A stretch of DNA of 64,000 nt, taken from assembly GCF_000424385.1 (NCBI RefSeq), contig NZ_AUJU01000006.1:1-64000 (forward strand), given 5' to 3'. The notes beneath the pieces are model-generated. The model did no database searches. It was not told where the DNA came from and worked only from the letters and a program-made list of their open reading frames with translations. A program made the translations under genes and the position numbers. Below, piece by piece: positions 44,182 through 53,821 of this stretch (positions are counted from its first letter, which is position 1; every line of letters begins with the position of its first letter). The stretch is from Butyrivibrio sp. LC3010. Lineage in GTDB: Bacteria > Bacillota > Clostridia > Lachnospirales > Lachnospiraceae.

Positions 44182-44943
44182 TTACTGCTGCTGTGCTGTC
44201 GCTGCGTTTTCATCTGTTCCGCTATCTGTGGAAGCATCTTTATCTTCCGTAATCGCCTCTGCCTTTTTAGCATCTTCTGCTGCTTTGTTCTTTTGATATT
44301 CAGCGTCGTTCTTCTGTGCTTCTTCAAGAAGTTCTTTCGCCTTCAGATAATATTGTTCAAGCTTCTCGATGTCTTTCTTATCAATAAGAGCAATCGCATC
44401 CGCATCCATCTGCTTGTAAAAATCATAAGCATCGAATACCTTCTGTGCATCGGTAAATACCATATTTTCAAATGCAGGGAACTTGCTCATCAATGTATCA
44501 AGGTCATCTGCCTGATCATGGATTTCAGCAAAATGTGTATCCGCAACGGAATTGACATCATCCATCTTATAGTCTGTACCATCGATGTTAAGATATGCCT
44601 CTCCGCTCTTGTAGGTCACGTAATCAACCTTACCCTGAACCTTCTCGCCGCCTTCATTCGTCACTATTACAGTTTTTCCTACAAGATCTGACGCTCTGGA
44701 CATTGAGAACGCTTCAGCCATATTGGATATCTGCTCTACCTGAGTGAAGGTCGCATACTGGTTAATATACTCTGTGTTGGAAGTAGGCTCTAAGGGATCC
44801 TGATATTTCATCTGTGCACAAAGAATATTCATGAACGCATTTTTGTCATAACCCTGATTGGAAGCAGCCGCTTTTTTGGCATCTTCGGCTTTGTTTGAAG
44901 TATCAACAAGTTTACCGTTTTCAATTACTGCATTTACTCCCAT
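44182..44943 (-). CDS. flgD: Flagellar hook capping protein FlgD
   Basis: 253 residues. YDKNAFMNILCAQMKYQDPL and FTQVEQISNMAEAF, ASDLVGKTV are the FlgD N-terminal domain (about 30-95). A short beta domain follows. The C-terminal about 110 residues are a charged coiled coil and acidic tail (KNKAAEDAKKAEAITEDKDA), not the usual Ig-like cap domain. FlgD caps the growing hook. GGAGGTG precedes the ATG. Confidence 0.93.
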   Translation of the reverse strand: MGVNAVIENGKLVDTSNKAEDAKKAAASNQGYDKNAFMNILCAQMKYQDPLEPTSNTEYINQYATFTQVEQISNMAEAFSMSRASDLVGKTVIVTNEGGEKVQGKVDYVTYKSGEAYLNIDGTDYKMDDVNSVADTHFAEIHDQADDLDTLMSKFPAFENMVFTDAQKVFDAYDFYKQMDADAIALIDKKDIEKLEQYYLKAKELLEEAQKNDAEYQKNKAAEDAKKAEAITEDKDASTDSGTDENAATAQQQ

Positions 44944-44964
44944 TTTGTCACCTCCGACAATTTG

Positions 44965-46716
44965 TCATGCTGAGAAGTCTACTGTGTTACCATTGATAGC
45001 CATCATCTCTGCTGTGAGCTGATCTTCCTCGTCAATTTCTTCAAAGTCCTCTGCTGTAAGATCATCCAGCCTTATTCTTCTCATGGGCTTTCTGATTGAT
45101 TCCTGCGCATCCTGATCATCCTCTCTCTGACTCTGGCTGTCATTAAGTGTCTGATCAAATGCTCCCGCATTAACAGTAACCTCAACTGCGGTTACTTTTA
45201 CGCCCTGTTCGTTTAATCTTTCCTGAAGCTGCTGAAGCTGGCTCTCAATAGCTGCTCTTACATCCTCATTCTGTGTCAGGAATTTCGCAACTACATTACC
45301 ATCTCTTGCCGCTTCAATTATTACATTCACATTACCAAGACTTGCGGGATGAAGCTGCATCTCCATTGTTGTTGAATCAGCCTTAACATTCATTTTAATG
45401 AACTCGGTTATCTGATCCATAATGTCCTGAGTGTTGGCCCTTGCCATCTGCCCATAACTTTCAGTCTCAACTACCTCAGAGAGTGAGGATGATATCTGGT
45501 TCATTACCTGATTGTACATTGAGCCGTCTGTATTCTGCTGGAGATTACTGTTGTCGTTGTTCTGGCTGTTTTCACTACCGGTTTCTCTGCTCTTTACCTG
45601 TTCTGCAACAGGCGCTTCCACCTTAAGAGTAAAGTCAGGAACTTCTGCATCATTTCCCCTGCCTCTCAAGTTTTCTGAAGCGGAAGCATCTTCTGCCATA
45701 ACTTCATTATTTGCTACTTCAGATGTAACTTCTTTGATGACACCTTCACCGCCTGTGATATCAAGTCTGACCGCTTCTGTCTGAAGTGTTGCAGCAGGTG
45801 TTTCAAGGGTTGCTGGGTTCTTAGCATTAACATTTTCCTCTGCAGCTGCAAGAATCTGGCTCTGTGCTTCTTTCTCTGCAAGGCTCTCGTTGAAATTCTG
45901 CAGTGCTGAGCTTAATCCTTCCTCTGTAAGGTTAAACTCTTCCATAAGATTTTGTCTTGTGGTATCAACCGCATCCTGCATATTCTGCACATTGAGGTAA
46001 AGATCTGCATTGGTTACAATAGCCATCACATCATCAGCATTTGTAACTTCTCCGATAATCTGCGTGAGATTAGTGGGATCAAGGATTGCTACATTAGTCA
46101 GCCCTAATGTTGCCATGGCATTCTCGATATCTTCGATGCTCATGCCAAGTGTGTCAGCAAGCTGCTGCATAAGTTGTCTGCTATCATCGAGCATCGCCTG
46201 TTCGAGAGCTGTCAGGGTTTCATCTACCACCTGTACTGCCCCGTCTCCCTCGGGATTTTCAGGAATCGGAATGAAAACTTCAGTAACTACTTCCTGTTCC
46301 TCTGTCTGATCTGTAACTTCCTCGGGAGCTTCAGCTGCTTCTCTTACATTCTTTACTTCTTCTCCTGTATCCCTTGAATTTTCAGCAACTCCTCTGTTCT
46401 CAGCGGTCCTGATTGTATCAGTTCTGTTAACATTCTGAGAATTAGCATTTTCTCCTGATACATTTTGTGACTGCTTCAAATCCTGAGTTCTCTCATAAGC
46501 AGCGGCATTTTTATTATTTTCATATACAGCTCCTGTATTTGTGAGAGTTTTTGCTATCGATGATGATATGGCCGATGCCTGCTTCTGAGTATTGGCATTG
46601 TTCAGGGTCTTGTAAAAATCTGCAGTCTGCTCCTTTGATGCAGCAATTCCTTTTGTCGGTGCGGTATTAACCAGTGCATTTATGTTTGTAATTCCCGGAA
46701 TCGCATTTGTAATCAA
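44965..46716 (-). CDS. fliK: Flagellar hook-length control protein FliK
   Basis: 583 residues from a TTG at 46716, eight bases after AGGAGG; the in-frame GTG at 46722 touches the SD. A long low-complexity N-terminal ruler (Asn/Glu/Gln-rich) covers about 1-400. The C-terminal Flg-hook domain has TTMEMQLHPASLGNVNVIIE and LQERLNEQGVKVTAVEVTV. It measures hook length and triggers FlhB switching. It is the first gene after a near-consensus sigma-28 promoter. Confidence 0.94.
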   Translation of the reverse strand: MITNAIPGITNINALVNTAPTKGIAASKEQTADFYKTLNNANTQKQASAISSSIAKTLTNTGAVYENNKNAAAYERTQDLKQSQNVSGENANSQNVNRTDTIRTAENRGVAENSRDTGEEVKNVREAAEAPEEVTDQTEEQEVVTEVFIPIPENPEGDGAVQVVDETLTALEQAMLDDSRQLMQQLADTLGMSIEDIENAMATLGLTNVAILDPTNLTQIIGEVTNADDVMAIVTNADLYLNVQNMQDAVDTTRQNLMEEFNLTEEGLSSALQNFNESLAEKEAQSQILAAAEENVNAKNPATLETPAATLQTEAVRLDITGGEGVIKEVTSEVANNEVMAEDASASENLRGRGNDAEVPDFTLKVEAPVAEQVKSRETGSENSQNNDNSNLQQNTDGSMYNQVMNQISSSLSEVVETESYGQMARANTQDIMDQITEFIKMNVKADSTTMEMQLHPASLGNVNVIIEAARDGNVVAKFLTQNEDVRAAIESQLQQLQERLNEQGVKVTAVEVTVNAGAFDQTLNDSQSQREDDQDAQESIRKPMRRIRLDDLTAEDFEEIDEEDQLTAEMMAINGNTVDFSA

Positions 46717-46722
46717 ATTCAC

Positions 46723-46892
46723 TTCCTCCTTTCATACAAAATACAATATGGGTACACTATCCCCATAGCTTTACACAACATATATCGGCCATGCAGGAAA
46801 AAACTTTACCCACATGGCCGAAAAAAATTAAAATTTTATAAACTACATATCATATTTTCCCAAACGCAATAAGAACAGCGTTCGGAAATCTG
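46723..46892 (-). other. Structured gap between motE-like and fliK
   Basis: 170 bp with three inverted repeats on the minus strand: CCGAACGC/GCGTTTGG just after the motE-like stop, CGGCCATG/CATGGCCG (46786-46793/46813-46820) and TATGGG/CCCATA (46747-46767). The middle repeat encloses and overlaps the sigma-28 promoter. None has a U-tract. Confidence 0.6.
46782..46808 (-). promoter_or_regulatory. Sigma-28 (SigD) promoter of fliK-flgD-flgE
   Basis: On the minus strand TAAAGTTT (46801-46808), an 11-bp spacer and GCCGATAT (46782-46789) match the flagellar sigma consensus TAAAGTTT-N11-GCCGATAA with only one mismatch. It lies 66 bp before the fliK start, and sigD is encoded in this window. Confidence 0.85.
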
Positions 46893-47885
46893 TCAATTAC
46901 TGTTTCCCACTCCTGAAACCGTGGCTTTATGAGCAGCTGGCTCCATGTAATCCGTAACCTTACCTGCATATTCCTCAGTCATCTTATCAAGGATTGCTCC
47001 GCGGTTCTCAGCAGTCATCTCACCAAGTATTTTAGAAATAAGCCTGACTGCATCACCCGTATCATTCTCAACCATTGAATCAAAAATGGCTGCTGCTTCT
47101 TTAGGCTTCATGGATGAATAAGCCTTTACATACTGCTCAAGCTCGACATCATCAGCACTTCCCTGAATTATCTGTGCATATATCTGAGCCGCCACATCAG
47201 GCTCTATCATTTCGTAGTACTTCTGGTACTCCTCAGGGGTAGGTGCATTATCAGCATAGACAATGTTTTTATAAAAATCCTCTTTTTCCTGCTCAAGCTT
47301 TGCCTGTTCTTCCTCAAAAGGCTGCAGTCTTTCGACTTCTGCCTGTAATTTTTCGTTTTCCTCCTGAAGAGCGGTGTTATCTTCCATTTCTTTTCTAAGC
47401 TCTTCCTCAAGTCGCTTGATATAAAGATTAGCCTCATCAAGGCTGTTAGCAAGCTTTTCATCTACGGGATTTACGATAGGTGTGTTGGCTGCTTCCTCAG
47501 CCTTTTTCTGAGCTACCGGAGTATAACTTCCCTCCGGGAGTATAGCCTGAAGCCCCGGTACATCACCTATGATTGGTGCCAGGACATTAGATCCAAAACC
47601 ACCAACGTCAAGCTTTATCAGCATTAACATGATTGCTATCCATACCAGAATGATCACACAGGTAACTATAAGCGTAGCCACGCTGCCGGAATCATCTCCG
47701 TTTAGCTCAGCGTTTCTTTCAGCCAGTTCTATTTCCCTTAGCCTTGCTGCCTTACGCTGTTCCTTCATTTCCTGCCTTAAAGCTTTTTTGTCTTCCTTCA
47801 GCTTTTGTCTGGCTTCTTTATCCGGATCAATCGGTTTGGGTTCAGCCGGTGCCTCAGTTTTCTGCTTTTCTGCTTTTTCTGCCAT
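46893..47885 (-). CDS. MotE/YlxF-like flagellar membrane protein with MgtE-N-like domain
   Basis: 330 residues. A charged N-terminal region (1-65) is followed by one helix (ATLIVTCVIILVWIAIMLML, about 70-90), then an extracytoplasmic coiled coil (about 140-200). The C-terminal domain resembles the MgtE N-domain (MIEPDVAAQIYAQIIQG, MKPKEAAAIFDSMVENDTGD, MTAENRGAILDKM). YlxF/MotE proteins at this position between fliJ and fliK are thought to act as periplasmic chaperones of the stator. Its ATG overlaps the fliJ stop (TAATG). Confidence 0.85.
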   Translation of the reverse strand: MAEKAEKQKTEAPAEPKPIDPDKEARQKLKEDKKALRQEMKEQRKAARLREIELAERNAELNGDDSGSVATLIVTCVIILVWIAIMLMLIKLDVGGFGSNVLAPIIGDVPGLQAILPEGSYTPVAQKKAEEAANTPIVNPVDEKLANSLDEANLYIKRLEEELRKEMEDNTALQEENEKLQAEVERLQPFEEEQAKLEQEKEDFYKNIVYADNAPTPEEYQKYYEMIEPDVAAQIYAQIIQGSADDVELEQYVKAYSSMKPKEAAAIFDSMVENDTGDAVRLISKILGEMTAENRGAILDKMTEEYAGKVTDYMEPAAHKATVSGVGNSN

Positions 47886-48343
47886 TACTCTTCCTCTCTG
47901 CTACGCTGAGTGTATGTAAAGCTGGTCCTCTCATCGACCTCTTTAGCTTCCGCTTCTTTTTCTTCTTCAACGAATTGCTCGAAGGCCTTCTCTTTTAGCC
48001 TTTCCTGCATTTTTCTCTCCTGCACCGCCCTGGTGAGTTTCATTCTTGCAACCTCAAATTTGGCGCGATAGGAATCAACCTTAACCTCCTGATCCTTTAT
48101 AATTACATCCATCTGTCTCTGATAATAATTATTGTCAACTATTTGCCGGACATCCATCACATTCGCATTTCTAAGTTCATACCCTTCACGTATGAAATCA
48201 TTCCGGGTAGCGATCAGTCCGTTTAATATTTCAATTTGATCATTCAGCTCTTTAGAGGCCTGGGCAAATTCCATTTTCACCTGTTCCTCCTGCTGGAGTC
48301 TTAGGTTCAAAACTCCCTGGAGCCTGTAGTTGAATCTTGCCAT
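47885..48343 (-). CDS. fliJ: Flagellar export chaperone FliJ
   Basis: 152 residues, almost entirely an antiparallel coiled coil (FNYRLQGVLNLRLQQEEQVK at the start, KLTRAVQERKMQERLKEKAF near the end). FliJ is the central stalk of the FliH-FliI export ATPase and is homologous to the gamma subunit. It is located between fliI and the motE-like gene. AGAGG precedes the ATG. Confidence 0.92.
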   Translation of the reverse strand: MARFNYRLQGVLNLRLQQEEQVKMEFAQASKELNDQIEILNGLIATRNDFIREGYELRNANVMDVRQIVDNNYYQRQMDVIIKDQEVKVDSYRAKFEVARMKLTRAVQERKMQERLKEKAFEQFVEEEKEAEAKEVDERTSFTYTQRSREEE

Positions 48344-48357
48344 ATAAAACCTCTTAA

Positions 48358-49716
48358 TTATTCTTTAAACATACTTGTAAGCTGGGCGCACACTTCTTCG
48401 TAAGTAAATTTCTCATCAGTTTCCTGCATAAGAAAATTATTAACCGCATCTATCTTGGATATAGCGTAATCGATGCTCTTATTGGCACCACTCTTATATG
48501 CTCCGATATTTATCAGGTCTTCTGCATCTGCATAGGTCGCAAGTACATTCTTAAGTTTTCCGGCTGCACGCTTCTGCTCGGCGGGAGCAATTGCGCTCAT
48601 GCATCTGGAAATACTTGCAAGCACATCGATAGCAGGATAATGGTTTTTCTGAGCTAGCTTTCTGTTTAAAACTATATGACCATCAAGAATACCTCTGGCG
48701 GTATCTGTGATAGGTTCATTAAAATCATCACCATCTACAAGTACTGTATAAAGTCCTGTTATTGAACCATTTCTGGATTTACCCGCTCTCTCAAGGAGTT
48801 TAGGCATCTCGGCATACACGCTGGGCGGATATCCTCTTGAAACAGGCGGCTCACCACTTGCAAGGCCTATCTCTCTTTGCGCCATGGAAAAACGTGTGAG
48901 AGAATCCATCATAAGAAGAACATCTTTTCCCTTATCCCTGAAATATTCAGCGATTGAGGTAGCGGTCTTAGCTGCCTTAAGTCTCTCAAGCGCAGGCTTA
49001 TCTGAAGTCGCCACAACAACTATCGATCTCGCCATGCCCTCAGGTCCAAGGTCACGCTCAATGAACTCTCTTACCTCTCTTCCACGCTCTCCTATAAGAG
49101 CGATAACATTTATATCCGCATTGGTATTTCTGGCAAACATACCCATAAGTGTTGATTTGCCAACACCTGAACCTGCAAAAATACCGATTCGCTGTCCCTT
49201 ACCAACTGTCAAAAGGCCATCAACTGCCTTAACTCCAAGGGACAAAACATCGGATATAGGATCTCTGGTCATGGGGTCTGGCGGCTGATTCTCTACAGAA
49301 TAAGCTATACCATTTTCAAGCATGGTCCCTTTTCCATAGTTGGTTCCATCTATTCTGCCAAGGCCATCAAGGGTTTTACCAAGAAGCCCCTCTCCGACAT
49401 TAACTCTTAAAGGCGAATCAGTATTTTCAACAATACTGCCATTACCTATGCCGCTTATATTCTCATAGGGCATAAGAAGAACATGATTATCCTTAAAGCC
49501 TACCACTTCGGCCATAGTTCCTCTGCCGGAAGGTCTGGCAGTACCCTCTCCATCCTTTTTCTTGGAATAGATGTAGCAGATATCGCCCATCTTAGCCTCA
49601 GGTCCTGCCGACTCAATAGTAAGCCCTACAACATTCACCACCTTACCGCGAACCCTGTAGAACATATTATTAGCTACTTTTTTGTATTTAGAATAATCAA
49701 TAAGTCCATTTGCCAT
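48358..49716 (-). CDS. fliI: Flagellar export ATPase FliI
   Basis: 452 residues. Walker A GIFAGSGVGKSTLMG (about 180-194), Walker B VLLMMDSLTRFSMAQREIGL, and VSRGYPPSVYAEMPKLLERA are F1-beta-like features of FliI. It powers release of export substrates from chaperones. The ATG shares one base with the fliH stop (TGATG). Confidence 0.97.
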   Translation of the reverse strand: MANGLIDYSKYKKVANNMFYRVRGKVVNVVGLTIESAGPEAKMGDICYIYSKKKDGEGTARPSGRGTMAEVVGFKDNHVLLMPYENISGIGNGSIVENTDSPLRVNVGEGLLGKTLDGLGRIDGTNYGKGTMLENGIAYSVENQPPDPMTRDPISDVLSLGVKAVDGLLTVGKGQRIGIFAGSGVGKSTLMGMFARNTNADINVIALIGERGREVREFIERDLGPEGMARSIVVVATSDKPALERLKAAKTATSIAEYFRDKGKDVLLMMDSLTRFSMAQREIGLASGEPPVSRGYPPSVYAEMPKLLERAGKSRNGSITGLYTVLVDGDDFNEPITDTARGILDGHIVLNRKLAQKNHYPAIDVLASISRCMSAIAPAEQKRAAGKLKNVLATYADAEDLINIGAYKSGANKSIDYAISKIDAVNNFLMQETDEKFTYEEVCAQLTSMFKE

Positions 49717-50909
49717 CAGCGTTTACTCCTGTCAAAAGATAGAAGCTTTAACTTTCTTGAAAGTTCCGAAAGCTCCACGCCAAGAGAGCAGTCAAATACA
49801 CCGCCGTCAGATTCTATTATGCACTCATTTTCATTTAGCAGAGGATCCTCAATAATCTCAAGCGTTGAATTAGGTGACGCCATTGCTTCATCAAGAGTAG
49901 CCCTCTCATCGATCACAAGGTCATAATCATCTGAAGAAATATGCAATATTATATCTGATCCACTCTCAACCTTACCAAGAGTTGTTCTTATGAGATGAAG
50001 AATTATATCTTTGTTCTCTCTAAGATCAACATTAAAAACATGCTCATAAATCTGAGTCAGAGTATCCACCATATCCGGTTCGATACTGGCAATCAGCTGC
50101 TGAAAATCCGCCTGCTGTTTTTTTCTTTCCTCAGCTATCTCTGCTTCAGCGGCTGCCTTCATCTGGTCGATTTCTTCCTCAGCTTTTCTCTTGCCTTCTT
50201 CATAACCGGCATTCCTGCCCTCTTCGATAGCCTGATTCTTAAGGTTTTCAGCATTTTTCGCTATTTCGTTAGCCTGAGCATTAGCGTTATCGATAATCTG
50301 TTTAGCCTGCTCTTCCGCCATTCTTATCTGTTCATCAATCTGTGCCTGTATCTCTTCGAGATTGATCTGTGGCGGCTCCGGCTCCTGAACAGGTTCTTCA
50401 ATCTGCTGCATTCCGGGATCGATATCTTCATCAGAAAACTGCATTCCCTGATTGCCAATACCATCAGTCATCTCCTGTCCCATTGCAGGATCACCATCTA
50501 AGTTCTCAAAATTGCCCTCGTTATAGGCATCTAAATTATTCTCGTTAATAAAATCAGGATTATCTGAGAATCCGGCTTCATTTCCTTCATATCCCATACC
50601 ATATTCCGGATCAAAGGAATCTGTGAGTCCTTCTGAAAACTCCCCCATTTCCTCCTGATCATAATTGGTATTGCCTATTATATTTGAAGAACCATCAAAA
50701 GCATCTATCTGTTCAAATCCAAGGCCTTCTTCAAAACCACCAAAAGCAGGCACTGGCTCACCTTTCTCCAATGCCTCCCTTCGACGCGCTTCTTCTGCCT
50801 GATATTTTTCTATTTTTTTCTCAGAAAGCTCGTTGTTATCAATGATATGTTTATCGTTCTCATCAACCTGATACCAACCGAACTTAAGTAAATTAGATTG
50901 ATTAGACAA
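49716..50909 (-). CDS. fliH: Flagellar export regulator FliH, with long acidic N-terminal extension
   Basis: 397 residues from a TTG at 50907-50909, ten bases after GGAGG inside the fliG end; this gives the FliH-like opening MSNQSNLLKFG. Residues about 30-175 are a low-complexity acidic, Asn/Gln/Gly-rich extension, so the protein is much longer than the usual about 230-260. The coiled coil (EEQAKQIIDNANAQANEIAK) and C-terminal V/F-ATPase E-type domain follow. It binds FliI and FliN/FliY. Confidence 0.92.
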   Translation of the reverse strand: MSNQSNLLKFGWYQVDENDKHIIDNNELSEKKIEKYQAEEARRREALEKGEPVPAFGGFEEGLGFEQIDAFDGSSNIIGNTNYDQEEMGEFSEGLTDSFDPEYGMGYEGNEAGFSDNPDFINENNLDAYNEGNFENLDGDPAMGQEMTDGIGNQGMQFSDEDIDPGMQQIEEPVQEPEPPQINLEEIQAQIDEQIRMAEEQAKQIIDNANAQANEIAKNAENLKNQAIEEGRNAGYEEGKRKAEEEIDQMKAAAEAEIAEERKKQQADFQQLIASIEPDMVDTLTQIYEHVFNVDLRENKDIILHLIRTTLGKVESGSDIILHISSDDYDLVIDERATLDEAMASPNSTLEIIEDPLLNENECIIESDGGVFDCSLGVELSELSRKLKLLSFDRSKR

Positions 50910-52002
50910 CCAGATCATCACCTCCGCCTCTGGAGATTACAATCTCACCGGCATCCTCAAGCTTACGTATGACATTAACAATCTTCTGCTGAGCCTCTTC
51001 AACATCCTTCATACGAACAGGTCCCATGAAGTCCATATCCTCCTTGATCATCTGAGCAAGACGTTTGGACAGGTTATTAAAGATTGCAGTCTGTACCTGT
51101 TCTGTTGATCCCTTGCAGGCAAGACCAAGGTCAGCATTATCAACATCACGCAGCACACGCTGTATGGCACGATCGTCCAGAAGAAGGATATCCTCGAACA
51201 CGAACATCTTCTTACGGATCTCATCAGCAAGCTCAGGCTGCTCGATTTCCAAAGTTTCCATGATGTGCTTCTCTGTCGCACGGTCAACTGCGTTGAGGAT
51301 TTCAACAACAGCATCCACACCACCGACAACCGTGTAATCCTGGTTGACCAGTGATGAAAGTTTTGATTCCAGAACACGCTCTACTTCCTTGATAGTATCA
51401 GGACTTGTTCTATCCATCGTCGCTATACGTCTTGCAACATCCGCCTGTCTCTCCGGAGGCAGCGCACCCAGTATCAGAGCACTCTGAGCTGAGGACATAT
51501 AGGACATAACAAGAGCAATAGTCTGCGGATGCTCATCCTGAATAAAGGTAAGGAGCTGGGAAGGATCCGCTTTTCTGATAAACTCAAAGGGCTTAACCTG
51601 CAGGGATGCAGTCAGCTTACTGATTACATCCATCGCCTTGTCTTCACCCAAAGCCTTCTCCAGAAGTTCCTTGGCATAGTTTATACCACCCTCAGCAATA
51701 TATTGCTGGGCAAGACATATTCCATAGAACTCTTCTATGACAGCTTCCTTGATCTGCGGCGTTACGCTTCTGGTATTAGCTATTTCGAGAGTAAGTTCCT
51801 CTATTTCGTCTTCTTTTAAATGTTTAAAAATTGCAGATGATTTTTCCGGTCCCAATGCGATCAAAAGGATAGCAGCCTTCTGCGTTCCTGATAAATCTGC
51901 AGTAAGAGACGGATCGTAATTGCCTACAGGCGGGAGATTACCTCCCATATTACCGGCACCATCTAACTCGTCATCATCAAACTCTTCACCGTCAATTGCC
52001 AT
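50902..52002 (-). CDS. fliG: Flagellar motor switch protein FliG
   Basis: 366 residues, slightly longer than usual because of an acidic Gly-rich N-terminus (about 1-30) and a short tail. LSGTQKAAILLIALGPEKSS, DEHPQTIALVMSYM and the torque helix region FEDILLLDDRAIQRVLRDVD (charged residues for MotA contact) are intact. GAGGGGAG precedes the ATG. It overlaps fliH. Confidence 0.97.
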   Translation of the reverse strand: MAIDGEEFDDDELDGAGNMGGNLPPVGNYDPSLTADLSGTQKAAILLIALGPEKSSAIFKHLKEDEIEELTLEIANTRSVTPQIKEAVIEEFYGICLAQQYIAEGGINYAKELLEKALGEDKAMDVISKLTASLQVKPFEFIRKADPSQLLTFIQDEHPQTIALVMSYMSSAQSALILGALPPERQADVARRIATMDRTSPDTIKEVERVLESKLSSLVNQDYTVVGGVDAVVEILNAVDRATEKHIMETLEIEQPELADEIRKKMFVFEDILLLDDRAIQRVLRDVDNADLGLACKGSTEQVQTAIFNNLSKRLAQMIKEDMDFMGPVRMKDVEEAQQKIVNVIRKLEDAGEIVISRGGGDDLVV

Positions 52003-52044
52003 AGTAAGTGCTCCCCTCTAAATTTGTTCAAACAAATAACTAAA

Positions 52045-53715
52045 TTATAATTCGTAGTCTTCCTTAAGCCAGTTGCGAAGAAGGATTGCAGCTGCCTCAG
52101 GATTGTCTTCAATGAATTTCTCAATAAGTTTCATGGTCTCGCTGCTCTCTTCCATCGTTATGTCAGCAAGTCCGCCTTCCTCGTCCTCAGGAACCTCATC
52201 CTCGAAGAATTCTTCAGGTTGGGATTCCAATAGTTCCTCGACAGAAAGCTCTTCCGGAAGAACTTCTTCCTCCTCTTCCTCGATCTGAATCTCTTCCTTT
52301 CTCGTTGTAATGCTTCTCCATATAACAAAAGCAAGAAGTCCCAGGATAAGAAGTATCAATATCGCCTGAAGCACATCCGTAAATGTAAGTCCCTTTGCCT
52401 CTGAGTCAAAGAACTCCGGCTGCGTATAAGCAGTCATTGAAATGTTGGCAGGCTGAATACCTGATGCTTTTGCAACTATGTTTATAGTATCCTCAGAAAC
52501 CTCCGTCTGAGATACACCGGTATTCTCTTTAAATTCTGCCCATGTCATTCCATCATGGTCATCAGGATTGTAATTATCTTCATTGTAGACAACATAGGTT
52601 GTTGCAGTTACCGATATTGAAGATTCCTCGTAATTTACCTTTCCGGAAGGAGTATCAATTGTTGTAATCTCCTCATTAGGAAGGTAATCCTTAGATTCCT
52701 CTTCAATGGTTGATGTTGAGTTCTCGTTATCCTGAAGCATATAGGAAGTCTCATCATCATTGTTAGTATCCGTTCCCGGAATACCGCTGGTGCCGTTTAC
52801 ATTATTGGCATTATAACTGTCTTCATGACTTAAAACACCCTGTGTCTGTCCCTCAGCAGGGGTATAGGTGTGGGTTGTCTTCTTAATATTTGAAAAATCA
52901 AGTACAAGATTACTTGCAACTTCAATTTCATTATATAGCTTGGTTCCCTGAAGAACGCGGATTATCTCATTCCTTATCTGTGCCTCTGCCTTGGTCTTGG
53001 CATTGAGCTGTGTGCTTGCAAGTCCTGCAGCAGATGTATCTTCGGAGCCGGAGAACAACAGATTACCTTCGCTGTCCATGATGGTAATCTTCTCAGTTGT
53101 ATTATTACCAAGGGCACCGGCAAGGGCCTTTGCAAGGAATGCTGCGTTATCCTCAGAAAAAGCATCCGGGTTCTTGAGCCTCAAGAATACACTGGCTGAA
53201 GATTCTTCATTCTTAGATAATAAAGTGCCATCATTAACCGGTATATGAAGCTCAACCTTTGCACTTTCTATTGCATCAAAGTTAGCTGCAAAATCACTTC
53301 CAAGCTTCTTTTCAAGATACTCTATATATTTTTTCTGTTTATCAGATTCTGTGGTTGAAAAGCTTCCGTTTACTACATTATCAATTGTATATTCATCAGA
53401 TTGAATGTTATTCGTAGCAAGCAAAAGAGACGCATTAGTTTTATCTGAGGCCAAAACCTCGAATCTAAGCGCGTCATCTGACATTTTATATCTGATACCA
53501 TTTTCATCAAACAGTTCGATAATATCATTGGACTGTTTTAAATTCTCCGCAGTAGCGATAGGTATATATTGAGGCTGGTTAAAAACCGTAACCAGAATTA
53601 CAACTGTCAGGAGTACAGCTGCAACACCTGCCCCTATAAGCGTCTTCTGTCTGATTGTAAAACGATTCCACCACTCAAGGATCCTATCCCTGAGTCCCAA
53701 AAGACGTTCTCTCAT
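52045..53715 (-). CDS. fliF: Flagellar MS-ring protein FliF
   Basis: 556 residues. The first membrane helix is at about 27-46 (TLIGAGVAAVLLTVVILVTV) and the second at about 445-465 (VLQAILILLILGLLAFVIW). The ring-building motifs include YIEYLEKKLGSDFAANFDAI and VASNLVLDFSN. The C-terminal tail (MKLIEKFIEDNPEAAAILLRNWL) binds FliG (core IEDNPEAAAILLRNWL). GGAGGAGAG precedes the ATG. Confidence 0.97.
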   Translation of the reverse strand: MRERLLGLRDRILEWWNRFTIRQKTLIGAGVAAVLLTVVILVTVFNQPQYIPIATAENLKQSNDIIELFDENGIRYKMSDDALRFEVLASDKTNASLLLATNNIQSDEYTIDNVVNGSFSTTESDKQKKYIEYLEKKLGSDFAANFDAIESAKVELHIPVNDGTLLSKNEESSASVFLRLKNPDAFSEDNAAFLAKALAGALGNNTTEKITIMDSEGNLLFSGSEDTSAAGLASTQLNAKTKAEAQIRNEIIRVLQGTKLYNEIEVASNLVLDFSNIKKTTHTYTPAEGQTQGVLSHEDSYNANNVNGTSGIPGTDTNNDDETSYMLQDNENSTSTIEEESKDYLPNEEITTIDTPSGKVNYEESSISVTATTYVVYNEDNYNPDDHDGMTWAEFKENTGVSQTEVSEDTINIVAKASGIQPANISMTAYTQPEFFDSEAKGLTFTDVLQAILILLILGLLAFVIWRSITTRKEEIQIEEEEEEVLPEELSVEELLESQPEEFFEDEVPEDEEGGLADITMEESSETMKLIEKFIEDNPEAAAILLRNWLKEDYEL

Positions 53716-53821
53716 ACTACTCTCCTCCGTGTTACCAAAAAATCCTCAAAGATTCTGCAAAAATCCCCACCTGTAAACACATGCTTAAAGCCTGTTCAGG
53801 CATCTGCAAAATCCAAATATA

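Noticed and set aside
46786..46820. Terminator before fliK
   Set aside because: On the minus strand the palindrome is followed by ATATATG, on the plus strand by A residues; neither gives a U-tract. It overlaps the sigma-28 promoter instead.
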